From positions 9,507,062 through 9,571,061 of the forward strand of contig OY754972.1 of NCBI GenBank assembly GCA_963576475.1: a DNA stretch of 64,000 nt, written 5' to 3'. The first letter of the stretch is position 1. Each line of letters starts with the position of its first letter. Below are positions 44,985-54,899 of the stretch, piece after piece. The notes under the pieces are model-generated. The model saw only the letters and a program-made list of their open reading frames with translations, was not told where the DNA came from and did no database searches. This DNA is from Molanna angustata. Its lineage: Eukaryota > Arthropoda > Insecta > Trichoptera > Molannidae. A program made the position numbers and the translations under genes.

Positions 44985-45415
44985 TGTCACAGAAATACCA
45001 GTCGTGGTAGACAATTCTGGCTCTCATTGTATCCATTGTGGAGACACTTAACCATATGTACCGGCACCGTGAGAACTGTTACAAAAATCAATGAATCTTT
45101 GTGGTATTTCTTCAATCTTTCTTCTTCCAGATGAGAAGGAACTTGAAATAGCTCACGAGGTTTTATGGATTCGTTATCTATAAACGGCGAGGTGCAAATC
45201 TCGACACGTGTATCAATGGATCCACGCACGTGGTCTGTCGTAGAGTTAAGATCTTTATCAGTTAAATAATAGTTAGGTACGTTGGAATTCATTTCAAAAT
45301 TCTTAAAAAGCTTTGTAGGTTTATTATCGTAGGTTTTTTGCATGATCGAAAAGACCTTGAAGAGGCCCACGGACATCAGCGAGACACTCCAATTTGATAG
45401 ATCACATTTTTAATT
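44985..45415 (-). pseudogene. Unassigned open frame of about 140 codons, exon or gene remnant
   Basis: The minus-strand frame stays open from about 45408 (KCDLSNWSVSLMSVGLFKVF) through SIMQKTYDNKPTKLFKNFEM and a mixed polar stretch with PRELFQVPSHLEEERLKKYH. It ends with a hydrophobic run SLIFVTVLTVPVHMVKCL and a cysteine-bearing tail, stop at 44987. Codon use looks coding. The hydrophobic run of about 14 residues could be one membrane segment. No family is recognised and no splice site is convincing. It could be a diverged exon or part of a transposon ORF. Confidence 0.3.
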
Positions 45416-46105
45416 ACCTACATATAATAATCTATGTTATCTAATTCTTTTCCGTATTATTATGTCCATTATAACAATATTAGAAAAATTGTTTTTCTTA
45501 ATTTGTTTTACATTTACAACTATAATTTTCTTTATAGATATCTCTTTGTTAATTAAATGCAGACGCATATCTAGTAACGTGAATATTACAATCTTAAAAC
45601 AGTCTGGCATATTTATATGCTTTTTCAATTTCAAATATGAAAGAATAAATGTATTACCAACAATTTATTTCAAAAAATATCCGAATTATTACTTTTATGA
45701 CTCAAAAATAATAATTTTGTATCAAATACCTACCAAACTATGAAAAGTTCATACATAAAAAATGTTTTCTTTTTTAAAAATGTTTTCTTCGAATTTGTTT
45801 CATTTAAATTACTCGAAACTCGATTCTTCCCTCGATGTAATTTAATTCTTTTCGAAGCAGTTACCTCTTCTACAATCGATATGATTATACATATGCCAAA
45901 AATATTAATTTTATTATTATCATAAAATGTATCACCTTATTGTATGTGATATTGATACATAATATGAATATTTTATTTGTTTAACCTATTAACTTCAGTG
46001 TTTGTTTGCATGCATTTCATTTCATCTGTATTTTGTGATATTTTTCCCAGAAAACGCTCATCGAATTTTCCATATTTTTGTTATTTACTCGGACAAAACT
46101 TGTAC
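45416..46105. other. No gene recognised
   Basis: Very AT-rich. The frames on both strands (45437-45925) are hydrophobic I/F/K-rich chance translations. Confidence 0.45.
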
Positions 46106-46131
46106 ATAATAATAATAATAATAATAATATT
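46106..46131. repeat. (AAT)n microsatellite
   Basis: Eight tandem ata/aat units. Confidence 0.9.
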
Positions 46132-46179
46132 TATATTTTAGCACCGTTTACTAAAACAATACTTCCGCTTTTCTTTAAC

Positions 46180-46470
46180 AAAATAGCTTATTGAAATACA
46201 TAAAAAGTATATAATATTTACTGGCTAGTAAAACCGTCATTTCAAGGGAAATAAAAACATTACTTATTCAAGACCTAATATTTTCATGATTGTTTAATTG
46301 AAACCATACCTACTACATGATAAGAAATTGAAATTTAGATACGTTCCTTTTCAGGGCCACAAAATGTACCAAAATATATTTTTGTTATGTGAAATGATCA
46401 GCCATGAACTTATGCTAAAAGAAGAGTTTGCGTAGTTCTAAGGTTCTAGGCACTCCCCTACCAATTCTAT
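46180..46470 (+). mobile_element. Family I repeat, copy 2
   Basis: aatagcttat, tttactggctagtaaaaccg, tcatttcaag, agaaattgaaatttagatac, gaaatgatcagccatgaac, agagtttgcgtagttctaag. Relative to the copy at 59062-59467 it has CCTA inserted at 46309-46312, at the same site where copy 1 has (GGTA)3. Confidence 0.75.
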
Positions 46471-46479
46471 AACATTTTT

Positions 46480-46545
46480 AGAACGCTCCGGCTAAAATAG
46501 GTTCATTCCTATTCCAGTTATTCTATAATGCTGAAATGGAAAGGA
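46480..46545 (+). repeat. Fragment related to the MITE at 10148-10300
   Basis: ttttagaacgctccggctaa, aataggttcattcctattcc, ttctataatgctgaaatg match 10157-10235 with substitutions. Confidence 0.6.
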
Positions 46546-46559
46546 AATTCGATAAAGAG

Positions 46560-46965
46560 GGTACCTACATATATAACGCTAAATCTAGTGACTGAAAACA
46601 TGATATATTAAATCCGCCTAATGCACTATGAAGCTACGTGTTAGTAAGGGTAACTATCGCGTGCGTTAAAAAGGGTTTTTATTACGCGATTTAAACTATC
46701 GGAAACCCAACCCAAAATTTGATTATTTTTTGCCATTTTAAGAACAAACCTGAATTGAAATGACTTAAACTTTATCAATCATTCGCTTTGATTTAATGCA
46801 AACTTTAAGCATACAATTTTTTTTTTACTGTTTGACTCATAGTTATGGAGTAATTTAAAAAAAACTGTAAAAAAGATATGTTTCCATTTTTTTAGGGGAA
46901 TATAGGTATGCTGAATTTTAAAATTGTGTGACGAACATTTACTAGAGAAACGTTGGAAATACTCT
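46560..46965 (+). repeat. Family K repeat, copy 2
   Basis: Aligns with 29185-29530. It has an additional block of about 60 bp after gttagtaa (gggtaactatcgcgtgcgtt ... acgcgatttaaac) with self-complementary cgcgt/acgcg ends, and GGTA inserted at 46905-46908. Confidence 0.75.
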
Positions 46966-47001
46966 TAGAGAAATGTTGAAAATGACCGATCATGACGTTG
47001 G

Positions 47002-47372
47002 TATGCTGTGGAAACGCGAGCAGACACTGTACGAATCAAGGGGCTATTAAGGACAACGGAAATGACGATTCTAAGGTCAATCACTGGAAAAACTCTCCGA
47101 GATCGTGTTCGCGATGTTTAAATAAGGAAAACATGGGAAATAGAGGACATCGTTCCGTGGAATAGATCCAAAAGATGACATTGGAGGGATACATGACATC
47201 GTAGCCAGGATAGACAGTGATAGAATTGCGTAGGTATATAGCGGCGAATGAAATCCCCTCTGACCGCTGCCTACCCGGAAAACAACCGATGGATAGTTGG
47301 ACATCGTCATCCCAGGAGGCATAGTTTCTGAAGAACATACCAACAAGGTCTACTAAACTAAGAAGAAGAAGA
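47002..47372 (+). mobile_element. RTE-type retrotransposon remnant, RT C-terminus
   Basis: Frame from 47002 reads YAVETRADTVRIKGLLRTTE, MTILRSITGKTLRDRVRDV, a stop, IRKTWEIEDIVPWNRSKR. Another frame near the end gives DSWTSSSQEA, followed by gaagaagaag. Closely parallels 34155-34530. Minus-strand frames of 89 and 124 codons here are shadows. Decayed, non-functional. Confidence 0.88.
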
Positions 47373-48950
47373 CTGTTTAAAAATATTTGAGGAATTCGAT
47401 TACAAATTGGGGTTTTTAGATTTATATGCCATCTTAAAACCTCTAGATAAAACAAAAAATATATATTTCATCAGTCGTATGTATAGTATTTTGCACGTGC
47501 ACATCTAAAGATTTACCTATTTAAATAGTTATACCTAATAGATAAATAATAAATACGTACGTAGTTATGTAGGTATACAACATCATTAGTTGCGCATTGT
47601 ATAGATGTTATTATGCAATTATCCACATTGTTACCTATATGTTAAATCAGCATCTATGTATTTATTTACTAACTACCTACCTATATAAATAAGTACATAT
47701 GTATTTACGACAATTAACAAGGCCCATTGTATCCCATCTCAAACGTTTAACGTATTTATTGTACCTACTAATGACGCTGTTAATTTAGAAAATTATATTT
47801 TTAATGAAGTATTGTGTAATACTTATATTGTCAAGTAGGTACCTATTTGATTTCTGCAATTCTGAATTAACATCCTCACATCCTATTACAGATAATGTGG
47901 CTGGCTGTGAAGGCAATAAGGTCATAAGACTTAATTATTTCCATAAACTACATGAATAGATATGCGCATCCAACTATCTATTTAGTGATGGGCAATGGGC
48001 AAACGTACTACGAAAATATTTACAGGACAGTTTTGAGATCTTGATATCCCGTTCAGAAAATATATAGATGACTACAACATTAGGTATGTAGATGTAATTA
48101 TATAGAGTTTATCAAATTAAAAAAAAATTACATATATGAATAGGTATCTATATTGGTTGTATTTTGTAAGCGATTCTTCGCGAGGGATATTTGAAGGTAA
48201 TATGTGTGAGGAAAATATCATGATTGAATCAATTAATTATTTATGGCTTTTATAATGTAGGTATATTTTTTAATTATAATAACCAAACTAAACTAAATAA
48301 ATTACTTAATAAATTTAATTCAAAATTTTATTTTTCTATAAAAATCATGGACAAAATTAGATTTTTATATTGTGTTTCATAATCACAATAAAGTTGATAT
48401 AGTACCCATACCTAATAATGGATTCTATAAAAAGCTGACAAAATTACAGGATATTATAGTTATAAAAATAAATACGAAGGTAAAATATACAAATAAGTGA
48501 ATTATTAAAAATATACTTACAATTTTAATGCTAAAATTATATAGGTAGGTACCTATACTTTAAGCCAATTAAACGTGTATTTCATAAAAATACTTTTTCC
48601 TTAAATAAGTAAATGCTTTATGTTTTTATTCCAAATTGTGTTGTTAAATCGTAGTTTTTAATTAAAACTTTAGTGTGAAACTTTTTTGCATACGAAAGAT
48701 CTCAACGAATGGTCAGACAAAAAATGTCTCGAATTTTAACCTATTATTCCAAGCTTCAACTAAAAAGCACTTCAATACACTTGAACCAGCATACTAATAA
48801 ATAATATATTATGAAAGGACGCAATGTGTATAGGTAGGTACTTAATAAAAGTCAAGTATGTAATTTGATATAGAATAAAAAAAATAGCAAATGTGAATGT
48901 TCAAATATGAAAATACCAAAAATCGCTAAAGCGAGTCCCATGAAATATTC
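47373..48950. other. 1.6 kb without recognised gene
   Basis: AT-rich with modest GGTA/TACC content (47570, 48540, 48830). No family hallmark. Confidence 0.45.
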
Positions 48951-48954
48951 ACAA

Positions 48955-49300
48955 ACCTGACCTAACCAAAATAACCAAACCAAACCAAAAATAACTCACA
49001 AAACAGAAATGACGTAACAAAAATGCCGGCTGCTGATTTTTACTCATTTTTGCGAGAAATTCCTAAAATCTCGCTTAAGTCGCACACACGTGGTGTGGTA
49101 CTTTCGACGGACATTTTTTCGGCGCATGCGCAACTACCGGTTGACTGCCCCGAGGTTAGCCACATAACATGTCGGACGTCACGTGACGTAACCGAACGTA
49201 ACATTTTCATAAACAAGTTGGCGGATTGCGGATCCGATGCGTCATACGATATAAATCTTAGTAAGTATAGTATCAGATTTTGTATCACACGACAGGCATG
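48955..49300. promoter_or_regulatory. Candidate TATA-less (possibly bidirectional) promoter
   Basis: A CpG-rich 330-bp unit in AT-rich DNA. It holds cctaaccaaaataaccaaac repeats (48958-48990), a CRE-like atgacgtaac (49009), the NRF1-type palindrome gcgcatgcgc (49122-49131) and the perfect 14-bp palindrome acgtcacgtgacgt (49176-49189), which fuses two CRE halves around a CACGTG E-box. ATG 49023 opens a 97-codon frame that passes through the sites and ends just after a donor-like cttag|taagta. Frames are open on both strands, as expected for CpG-rich DNA. No transposon ends seen. Confidence 0.4.
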
Positions 49301-49394
49301 CATCATATTTAACTAAAAAGAACACTGTGAAATTCATCTTTCAAAACAGTTTAATATAATAACGATTATTGTGTAGCCAATGCTACTATAATAA

Positions 49395-49490
49395 AAATAT
49401 TAAACACTTCCTTGCACCCTGCGCAAGTGGAGTTTATTGCAACATGTCAATTTCTTCGTTTTTTCTTATTATTAAATATATTTTTCTTAT
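49395..49490 (-). mobile_element. Non-LTR retrotransposon 3'-end fragment
   Basis: acacttccttgcaccctgcg, caagtggagtttattgcaac, then ttcttcg and TTATTA-rich sequence. Same module as 58660-58720 and, inverted, 24475-24535. Confidence 0.6.
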
Positions 49491-49503
49491 TATTATTATA
49501 TTT

Positions 49504-49720
49504 TGTCGGCCCTCGTGGCTCAGTTGGTTGGATATCTGACTGCTGATCCAAGGGTCCCGGGTTCGATTCCCGGTGGAGACACAGTTTTTAAAATTGTGTT
49601 TTCAGTCTGGATCTGTGAGACGATTAATATCGTAAGTCTCCAGAATGTGGCAACTTGTTATTGGGTGCGTGTTAAATAATTATTTGACATAGTACCTGTT
49701 AGTTGCCCGAGAAGCTATAT
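49504..49720 (+). mobile_element. tRNA-derived SINE, family C, best-preserved copy
   Basis: tcggccctcgtggctcagtt then ggttggatatctgactgctg, a strong box B in cccgggttcgattcccgg, ggagacacagtttt, a body with gtctccagaatgtggcaact, gtgcgtgttaa, gacatagtacctgttagttg and cccgagaag. The head folds roughly like a tRNA, but the downstream body shared with three other copies shows it is a SINE. A-rich DNA follows. Confidence 0.9.
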
Positions 49721-49937
49721 AAAATAAAAAAATTAAAATAAAATGTATAGGTAGGTATAGGTACATATTATGTGTTTAATATTAATTACCTAATATTTCT
49801 AATAGTCTATAATTGGCTTTATTTATAGTTATGTTATTGTTTCTATAAAAAAAATGTACCTAGCTGTTGACTGTTTATAAAAATAATTAAATAAAAATAA
49901 ATTCGCCACTTGTAGATAGTGTAGCAATTCTTCATAA

Positions 49938-50157
49938 TTGAATATTTTTATTATTGCATATGCGCAAACATTGGATTTTTTTCCCTGTCGGGAGTCAAAG
50001 ATATTTTTTAACAGATTTTTAATTATCTCAATAGAGACGAAGTTGGAATATTTATTGTAGGAGAACCGGGAAATCAAGGCACCTACAGGGCTTACGACCT
50101 GTCATCGGCTGGTTTACGTGATCACTTTATGCGCTTGCGCAACGTTCACCAATTATG
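49938..50157 (-). mobile_element. Family A repeat, copy 4, core plus 3' end
   Basis: Plus-strand order: aatatttttattattgcata, tgcgcaaacattggat, ccctgtcgggagtcaaagat, then the complement of the conserved core. It ends at the centre of a perfect inverted repeat with copy 5. The 82-codon minus-strand frame is a shadow. Confidence 0.9.
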
Positions 50158-50334
50158 TTAATTCTCATTAAAAGGCATAATTGGTGAACGTTGCGCAAGC
50201 GCATAAAGTGATCACGTAAACCAGCCGATGACAGGTCGTAAGCCCTGTAGGTGCCTTGATTTCCCGGTTCTCCTACAATAAATATTCCAACTTCGTCTCT
50301 ATTGAGATAATTAAAAATCTGTTAAAAAATATCT
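49999..50334. repeat. Perfect 159-bp inverted repeat with 18-bp spacer
   Basis: 49999-50157 and 50176-50334 are exact reverse complements, as far as I can read base by base. The arms are two family A cores facing each other. The spacer ttaattctcattaaaagg contains the ctcattaaaagg that precedes the core in other copies. Either a recent foldback rearrangement or a foldback form of the element. Confidence 0.93.
50176..50334 (+). mobile_element. Family A repeat, copy 5, core
   Basis: cataattggtgaacgttgcg ... ccagccgatgacaggtcgta ... ccttgatttcccggttctcc ... gataattaaaaatctgttaa. Identical to copy 4 over the arm. Confidence 0.92.
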
Positions 50335-50489
50335 TCATAATTATTATTACCAATAATGCATAACTATACGTAGGTACCTACGTGATACAGATGTTATCTA
50401 GTAAAAAAATATAATTATGAAATCATAAATATTTTCAACAATTCTTTGTCGTATACCTACTTTGAAATATCAATAAAATTTAGTTCATT

Positions 50490-50900
50490 TATTTTTTTCT
50501 TAGTACATAATAACGGGTTTATTGTTATAAGGCAATTTGTTCCAACCAACCAAAGCAACGTGAGACCTTTTATAGTGAAGCGGTAGGTACCTACCTACCT
50601 ACATTAAATTTATAATATAAAACAAACAGAAAGATAAACAGGTAACAATATTAAATGTAAAATCACAATAGCAACAAAGAAAGAAGGGAGATAGAGGTTG
50701 TGGGATGTGAGAGAGGATGGGGAAGTAGTGTCAATTAAGAAGTATTAAAGAAGTATGACGACTTTAGTTTTCTTTTGAGTTGAATAGATTGAGACGTCGT
50801 TTTATCATCACTTGAGGAGTTCCATAGTCTTGCTGATTGCACTTCAAAAGAGGAACTGAAAAAAACAGTAGAATGAATGGAATAACTAGTGTCAAGTTCT
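50490..50900 (-). mobile_element. 5'-truncated non-LTR retrotransposon, RT C-terminus and 3' UTR
   Basis: Minus strand reads LDTSYSIHSTVFFSSSFEVQ, SARLWNSSSDDKTTSQSIQL, KRKLKSSYFFNTS to a stop at 50735-50737. S-SFEVQSARLWNS and the KRKLKSSYF end match the element at 25445-25940, here with the RLWNS motif intact. The 3' UTR holds ggcaatttgttccaaccaac's complement and a GGTA/TACC tract (50581-50602). Confidence 0.88.
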
Positions 50901-51395
50901 ATAAATATTGCAATATACAGAACAGTGTATACCTACCATGTATCCACCATGAAATTTCCTTAAAAAAATTTAGGTATTTATAATGAATGTAAAATATCCA
51001 ATGATTGCCATCATTTCCTTGTTGAAGTGTCTCGCATTTAGTCGTTCGTATGTACAATGTGAGCATGTATACACTGCTTTCGGAAATTGTCATATTGGTT
51101 AGAACATTCTAGATAACGCCTTTGGAAACGGCATAATGAGCATTTCCATACACTCTCTGAAATTACCTACTTAGAAACATTCCATTCGCATTACTTCTTA
51201 GAAATTATCGTAAAATATTGGATATTAATTTATCCACACTTTTCAAACATAACCTTTTCGTACCTACCTACCTAACTACAATAATTATTATTGAAGCCGG
51301 AATAATATCTATATAATATGTATACCAATGTAGGTATAAAAGATTTTATGAATAATTTATCAAACAGTGGCATGTTGAAGTAAAATCGTACCTAA
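50901..51395. other. No gene recognised
   Basis: AT-rich, no family hallmark. Confidence 0.4.
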
Positions 51396-51400
51396 ATACA

Positions 51401-51650
51401 TACATACCATCACGGCATATCCCAAAACGTGGAGAAACCAGCGACAGGTGTGCGAGTGTGCATTACTTTGGTAAAGAAAGCACGACACATTTTGTGTGTA
51501 TCTATTATCACACACGAGTCTTGTCTGACTAAAAATTGCCATACATTCAGAACTACCTATGTGAGCTGTAATTTTTCCTGCTGTATTTTCAATTGCCCCG
51601 AACACCCGAAAACGATAATTATAAAAAAATAGTGGAGGCACTATTCATAG
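51401..51650 (+). repeat. Family B repeat, near full length
   Basis: acataccatcacggcatatc, gagaaaccagcgacaggtgt, gcacgacaca, gagtcttgtctgac, cattcagaact, gtgagctgtaatttttcctg, cacccgaaaacgataattat, aatagtggaggcactattca. Frames on both strands are repeat translations. Confidence 0.88.
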
Positions 51651-52910
51651 CGGCTTTAATCAAAATCATTAGGACAAAAATTATTATGATTGTGAATACC
51701 AACCAGCCTTTTTTATTGGTCTGCGAAAAGTAGCTATGCAAGAATGCTCATTACACAGTGTTAAGTTTGATAATACATTTTACAATGTCTTTCTGCTTAA
51801 TTATATCTCATATCGTTATAAACGCATTCATAAATACAACATTGTTGATTTAAAACACACTTAATGTTTTAAATGTAAAACCATTTTGTTGGAAGGTAGG
51901 TACTTTATTCATTACAATTTGTAAGTTGTTGAAGTAGGTAGGTACTTATATGTAGATACTTGATTATTAAATATGTGTTAAAAATACATTTATTACCTAC
52001 TCATTTATCACCTTAATAGCTTGTCCCAAGTTCATAACTAAACCTGACAAAGATATCACAATAATATATAACTTTTAATGAATGTGGTGTAGCCAAACTA
52101 AACTCTATACCTACTATAATTCGTAAATTGACCTTTTTTTGGTTTGGACGAAATCATAGAAAAGAGATTTACAATTGTCTATGGAAAACTTATATCACCA
52201 ATTTAATGTAATAAACGCATTCATCTTCTTCCAATACCCGCCTTATATAATTAGTGATTTCTAGAAACCAAGAATTAATAATTGTTGGCAAGAAAAGGTT
52301 AGAGTAGTAGAACCTATTTACCTAATTTGTGCTGTCGTGAATTTCACGCAAAAACTATGTTTCAATTTATAAAATTTCTATGCTCTTGTACTCATTAACA
52401 TTTTTCGTCGCTTACATAATATTGTAGGGTCGGTTCTGTGTGGCAATTTCGTGTTAGCATAAGCATTTCTCGATAAGATCTTCAACACGAGAGGTTATTT
52501 TCGAGTGCTTTTAGTAGGTTATAATATTATTATGTATTGTATAGTACACCTCTAGGTACACTTGACTAAGGTAGATTTACCTACACTTGAAATATTTTAT
52601 ACGTAGCAGCACCCCTTGCGATGTTTAAACTTCTCTACTGTCGTTAAAAATCACCTGTTGTTGTATTGATGTACTATATATGTAGGTACATAAGTAGGTC
52701 CTATGTTTTGTTTCCACAATAAGAAAGATCGATTTGATAATGGACCATTGATCACATAATAGCGATTCTGTAAATGAAATATAGGAAAGTAATTAAAACA
52801 GCATATTTTGGTTGCGATTTCAGTTCAAGACAACCTACAAAGTAGAATAAATTTCCCCTTTGAGACGATCACTGATCTATAGAGGTTTCATTTACCTATA
52901 TTTTTTTCAA
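51651..52910. other. No gene recognised
   Basis: AT-rich with a few GGTA units (51896, 51935, 52680). No RNA gene or transposon end recognised. Confidence 0.45.
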
Positions 52911-52911
52911 T

Positions 52912-53275
52912 TCTTTTTCCTCTTTTGGTAGATCTATGATCTGTTTCTACAGGTCCTGGGACGAGGATGTCCAGCACTCCCTCCAGCTCTTTGATAGTCT
53001 TCCCGGTGGTCGGCGTCCCTCTGGAATCTCGCGAATTGTAATCCTTGGCAGCCTTTCTGGATTCATCATCTCTACATGATATCTCCACTATCATTTTCTT
53101 TGCATGCTCCACCTCACAATATATTCCACATTGTAGGTTTTGCGGATTTCCTCATTGGGAATTCTGTCTCTGAGGGTTCTGCCCAAGATAGGTCTTAGTG
53201 TTTTCATCTCTGTTGTCCTGAGTAGCTGTTTTGTTCTCACCGTTTCTGCCCTTGCTTCAACTCCATAGGTCGATC
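52912..53275 (-). mobile_element. RTE-type retrotransposon remnant, RT C-terminus
   Basis: Minus strand, with frame slips: RTTEMKTLRPILGRTLRDRI, EEIRKTYNVE, then PEGRRPPGRLSKSWRECWTS and SSQDL before a stop. It pairs with 36334-36740 (MKTLRxFLGRTLRDRI; SSSQDL end). The 74-codon frame at 52888-53112 is mostly in the wrong phase. Confidence 0.87.
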
Positions 53276-53340
53276 AAGCTTTCAATTGGGAATATTCACC
53301 CATCCAGATACTTAACCTATCAAAGGATAAGGCTCTGAAG
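53276..53340 (+). repeat. Dispersed repeat, partner of 3010-3112
   Basis: cgatcaagctttcaattggg, aatattcaccc, catccagatactta, cctatcaaaggataaggctc. It starts exactly where the preceding RTE remnant ends, so it may be its upstream flank or an older piece of the same element. Confidence 0.6.
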
Positions 53341-54350
53341 AAGTCCCTATATTCCCTAATGATTTCCGATTATAAACTATCGTTTAAAAAATCTTTAATT
53401 TTTGTTCATGTAGTCATTGTCGCCGATTTTTATATTTTTAATGTTTAGTGGCTAATCGATTTTGGAATAATGCCAGTGGCTTACATAATGAAAAGTAATA
53501 TTACTTTTTTTACCAGAATGCCAAGTCTTTTACGGTGTATTTTCAATTTTTTCCATCACATGATTTTACTTATAATATTATAAATAAAATCATGTTAATT
53601 ATTAGTTATTTTTTAATTTTATCGTGTACTATTATATCGGGTCTGTTATGTTGAATTGATCGGTCTGTAAATATTGTTAACTATTATTATTAAAATATTT
53701 GTATTATCAAATGAATGCTATACATTTTGAGTTCATATTTTTGGTATAAAATTGTATTGTGTATCACTCAAAAAATGCCTTTAAAAGTTATTTCGTATGG
53801 AATGACTAGGCATCTTCAATATATATTCTTCGGCTATCGCTATGACTTGAAATACCGATTTATTGTATATATGTATCATTATCCACTCTTTATAATCTAT
53901 GTATAACAATGGACGGTGGTAACACATAGACTTGTCTTAAAATTGTTTTGATTAATTATGTGCTGTGGTTAATCATGTGTAACACTAGGAAGTGGGCGAT
54001 TAAATAATAAGATACTTTTTTATTTCTTCAATAAACCATAAGTTCATTGACTTTCCATCGTGCCTGTATCTGACGTACCTGCATACATTCAACTAACCTA
54101 TGATTGGTCGAAATATACGCGTCAAAAGTGCCGATCATCGTGTGTTCACAAAATCGGTAACGGATCGATCGAAAAAGACTTTTTTATCACCTACTTGAAA
54201 GCTTGATCTTGACTTTAATAGAATATTATGAATCCAATACGGCAAAGATGAATAAGCGATTTATTATAAACGATAAAATTATTTTTTTTACACTAGCCAA
54301 ACAATCCAAACATAAAACATATTTTTAAGACACAGAATAATACTATATTA
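53341..54350. other. No gene recognised
   Basis: AT-rich. The 63-codon frame at 53715 has no family match. Confidence 0.4.
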
Positions 54351-54354
54351 TTGA

Positions 54355-54390
54355 ATATTTTTATTATTGCATATGCAATAATAAAAATAT
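54355..54390. repeat. 36-bp perfect palindrome at the left edge of a family A copy
   Basis: atatttttattattgcat joined to its complement. The same half-site (tattattgcatatg) is the 3' end of family A at 49945-49962 and 58047-58068. The palindrome may be two family A 3' ends joined, followed by an A-rich run to 54416. Confidence 0.85.
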
Positions 54391-54418
54391 AAAAATAAAA
54401 AAAAAAAAAAAAAAAATA

Positions 54419-54895
54419 TTCGATTACTTACACATTGGTACAAGTAGGTAAATAAGACAAAAATGACCTTATAAGTCTGGCGCAATTCAGGGGTGACTTC
54501 TATGCGAAAAATGCATTGTCACCTCAGATATAAGAATTGTAGCTTTCATTATTTACAAAAAACCAATTCTCTCAATAGATGGCGTTCCAACAAAATAAAT
54601 AAAAATAATAAGATTGTTGTTCATAATTTCACCCATAGATGGCTGTAGTAAAAATTCCTTATTTTCAAGCGAAAAGAATTTCAGTATTACAATATATAGA
54701 ACTTTCAAAATTTAATTGATAGGGATCTCATTAAAAGGCATAATTGGTGAACGTTGCGCCAGCGCATAAAGTGATCACGTAAACCAGCCGATGACAGGTC
54801 GTAAGCCCTGTAGGTGCCTTGATTTCCCGGTTCTCCTACAATAAATATTCCAACTTCGTCTCTATTGAGATAATTAAAAATCTGTTAAAAAAAAA
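54419..54895 (+). mobile_element. Family A repeat, copy 6, full length
   Basis: Most complete copy: tcgattacttacacattggt, ataagtctggcgcaattcag, gggtgacttctatgcg, attgtcacctcag, tctctcaatagatggcgtt, cccatagatggctgtag, tatagaactttcaaaat, ctcattaaaaggcataattg, the core, and aaaaatctgttaaaa. Mirrors 57499-57930. Confidence 0.92.
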
Positions 54896-54899
54896 CTAT

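Noticed and set aside
47077..47455. 89- and 124-codon minus-strand frames as genes
   Set aside because: Antisense shadows of the RTE-type RT remnant on the plus strand.
48958..48990. Interstitial telomere repeat (CCTAA)n
   Set aside because: Only cctaacc and ccaaacc-like words occur, not regular TTAGG units.
49504..49580. Functional tRNA gene
   Set aside because: The tRNA-like head continues into a body shared with three other SINE copies and lacks a clean cloverleaf.
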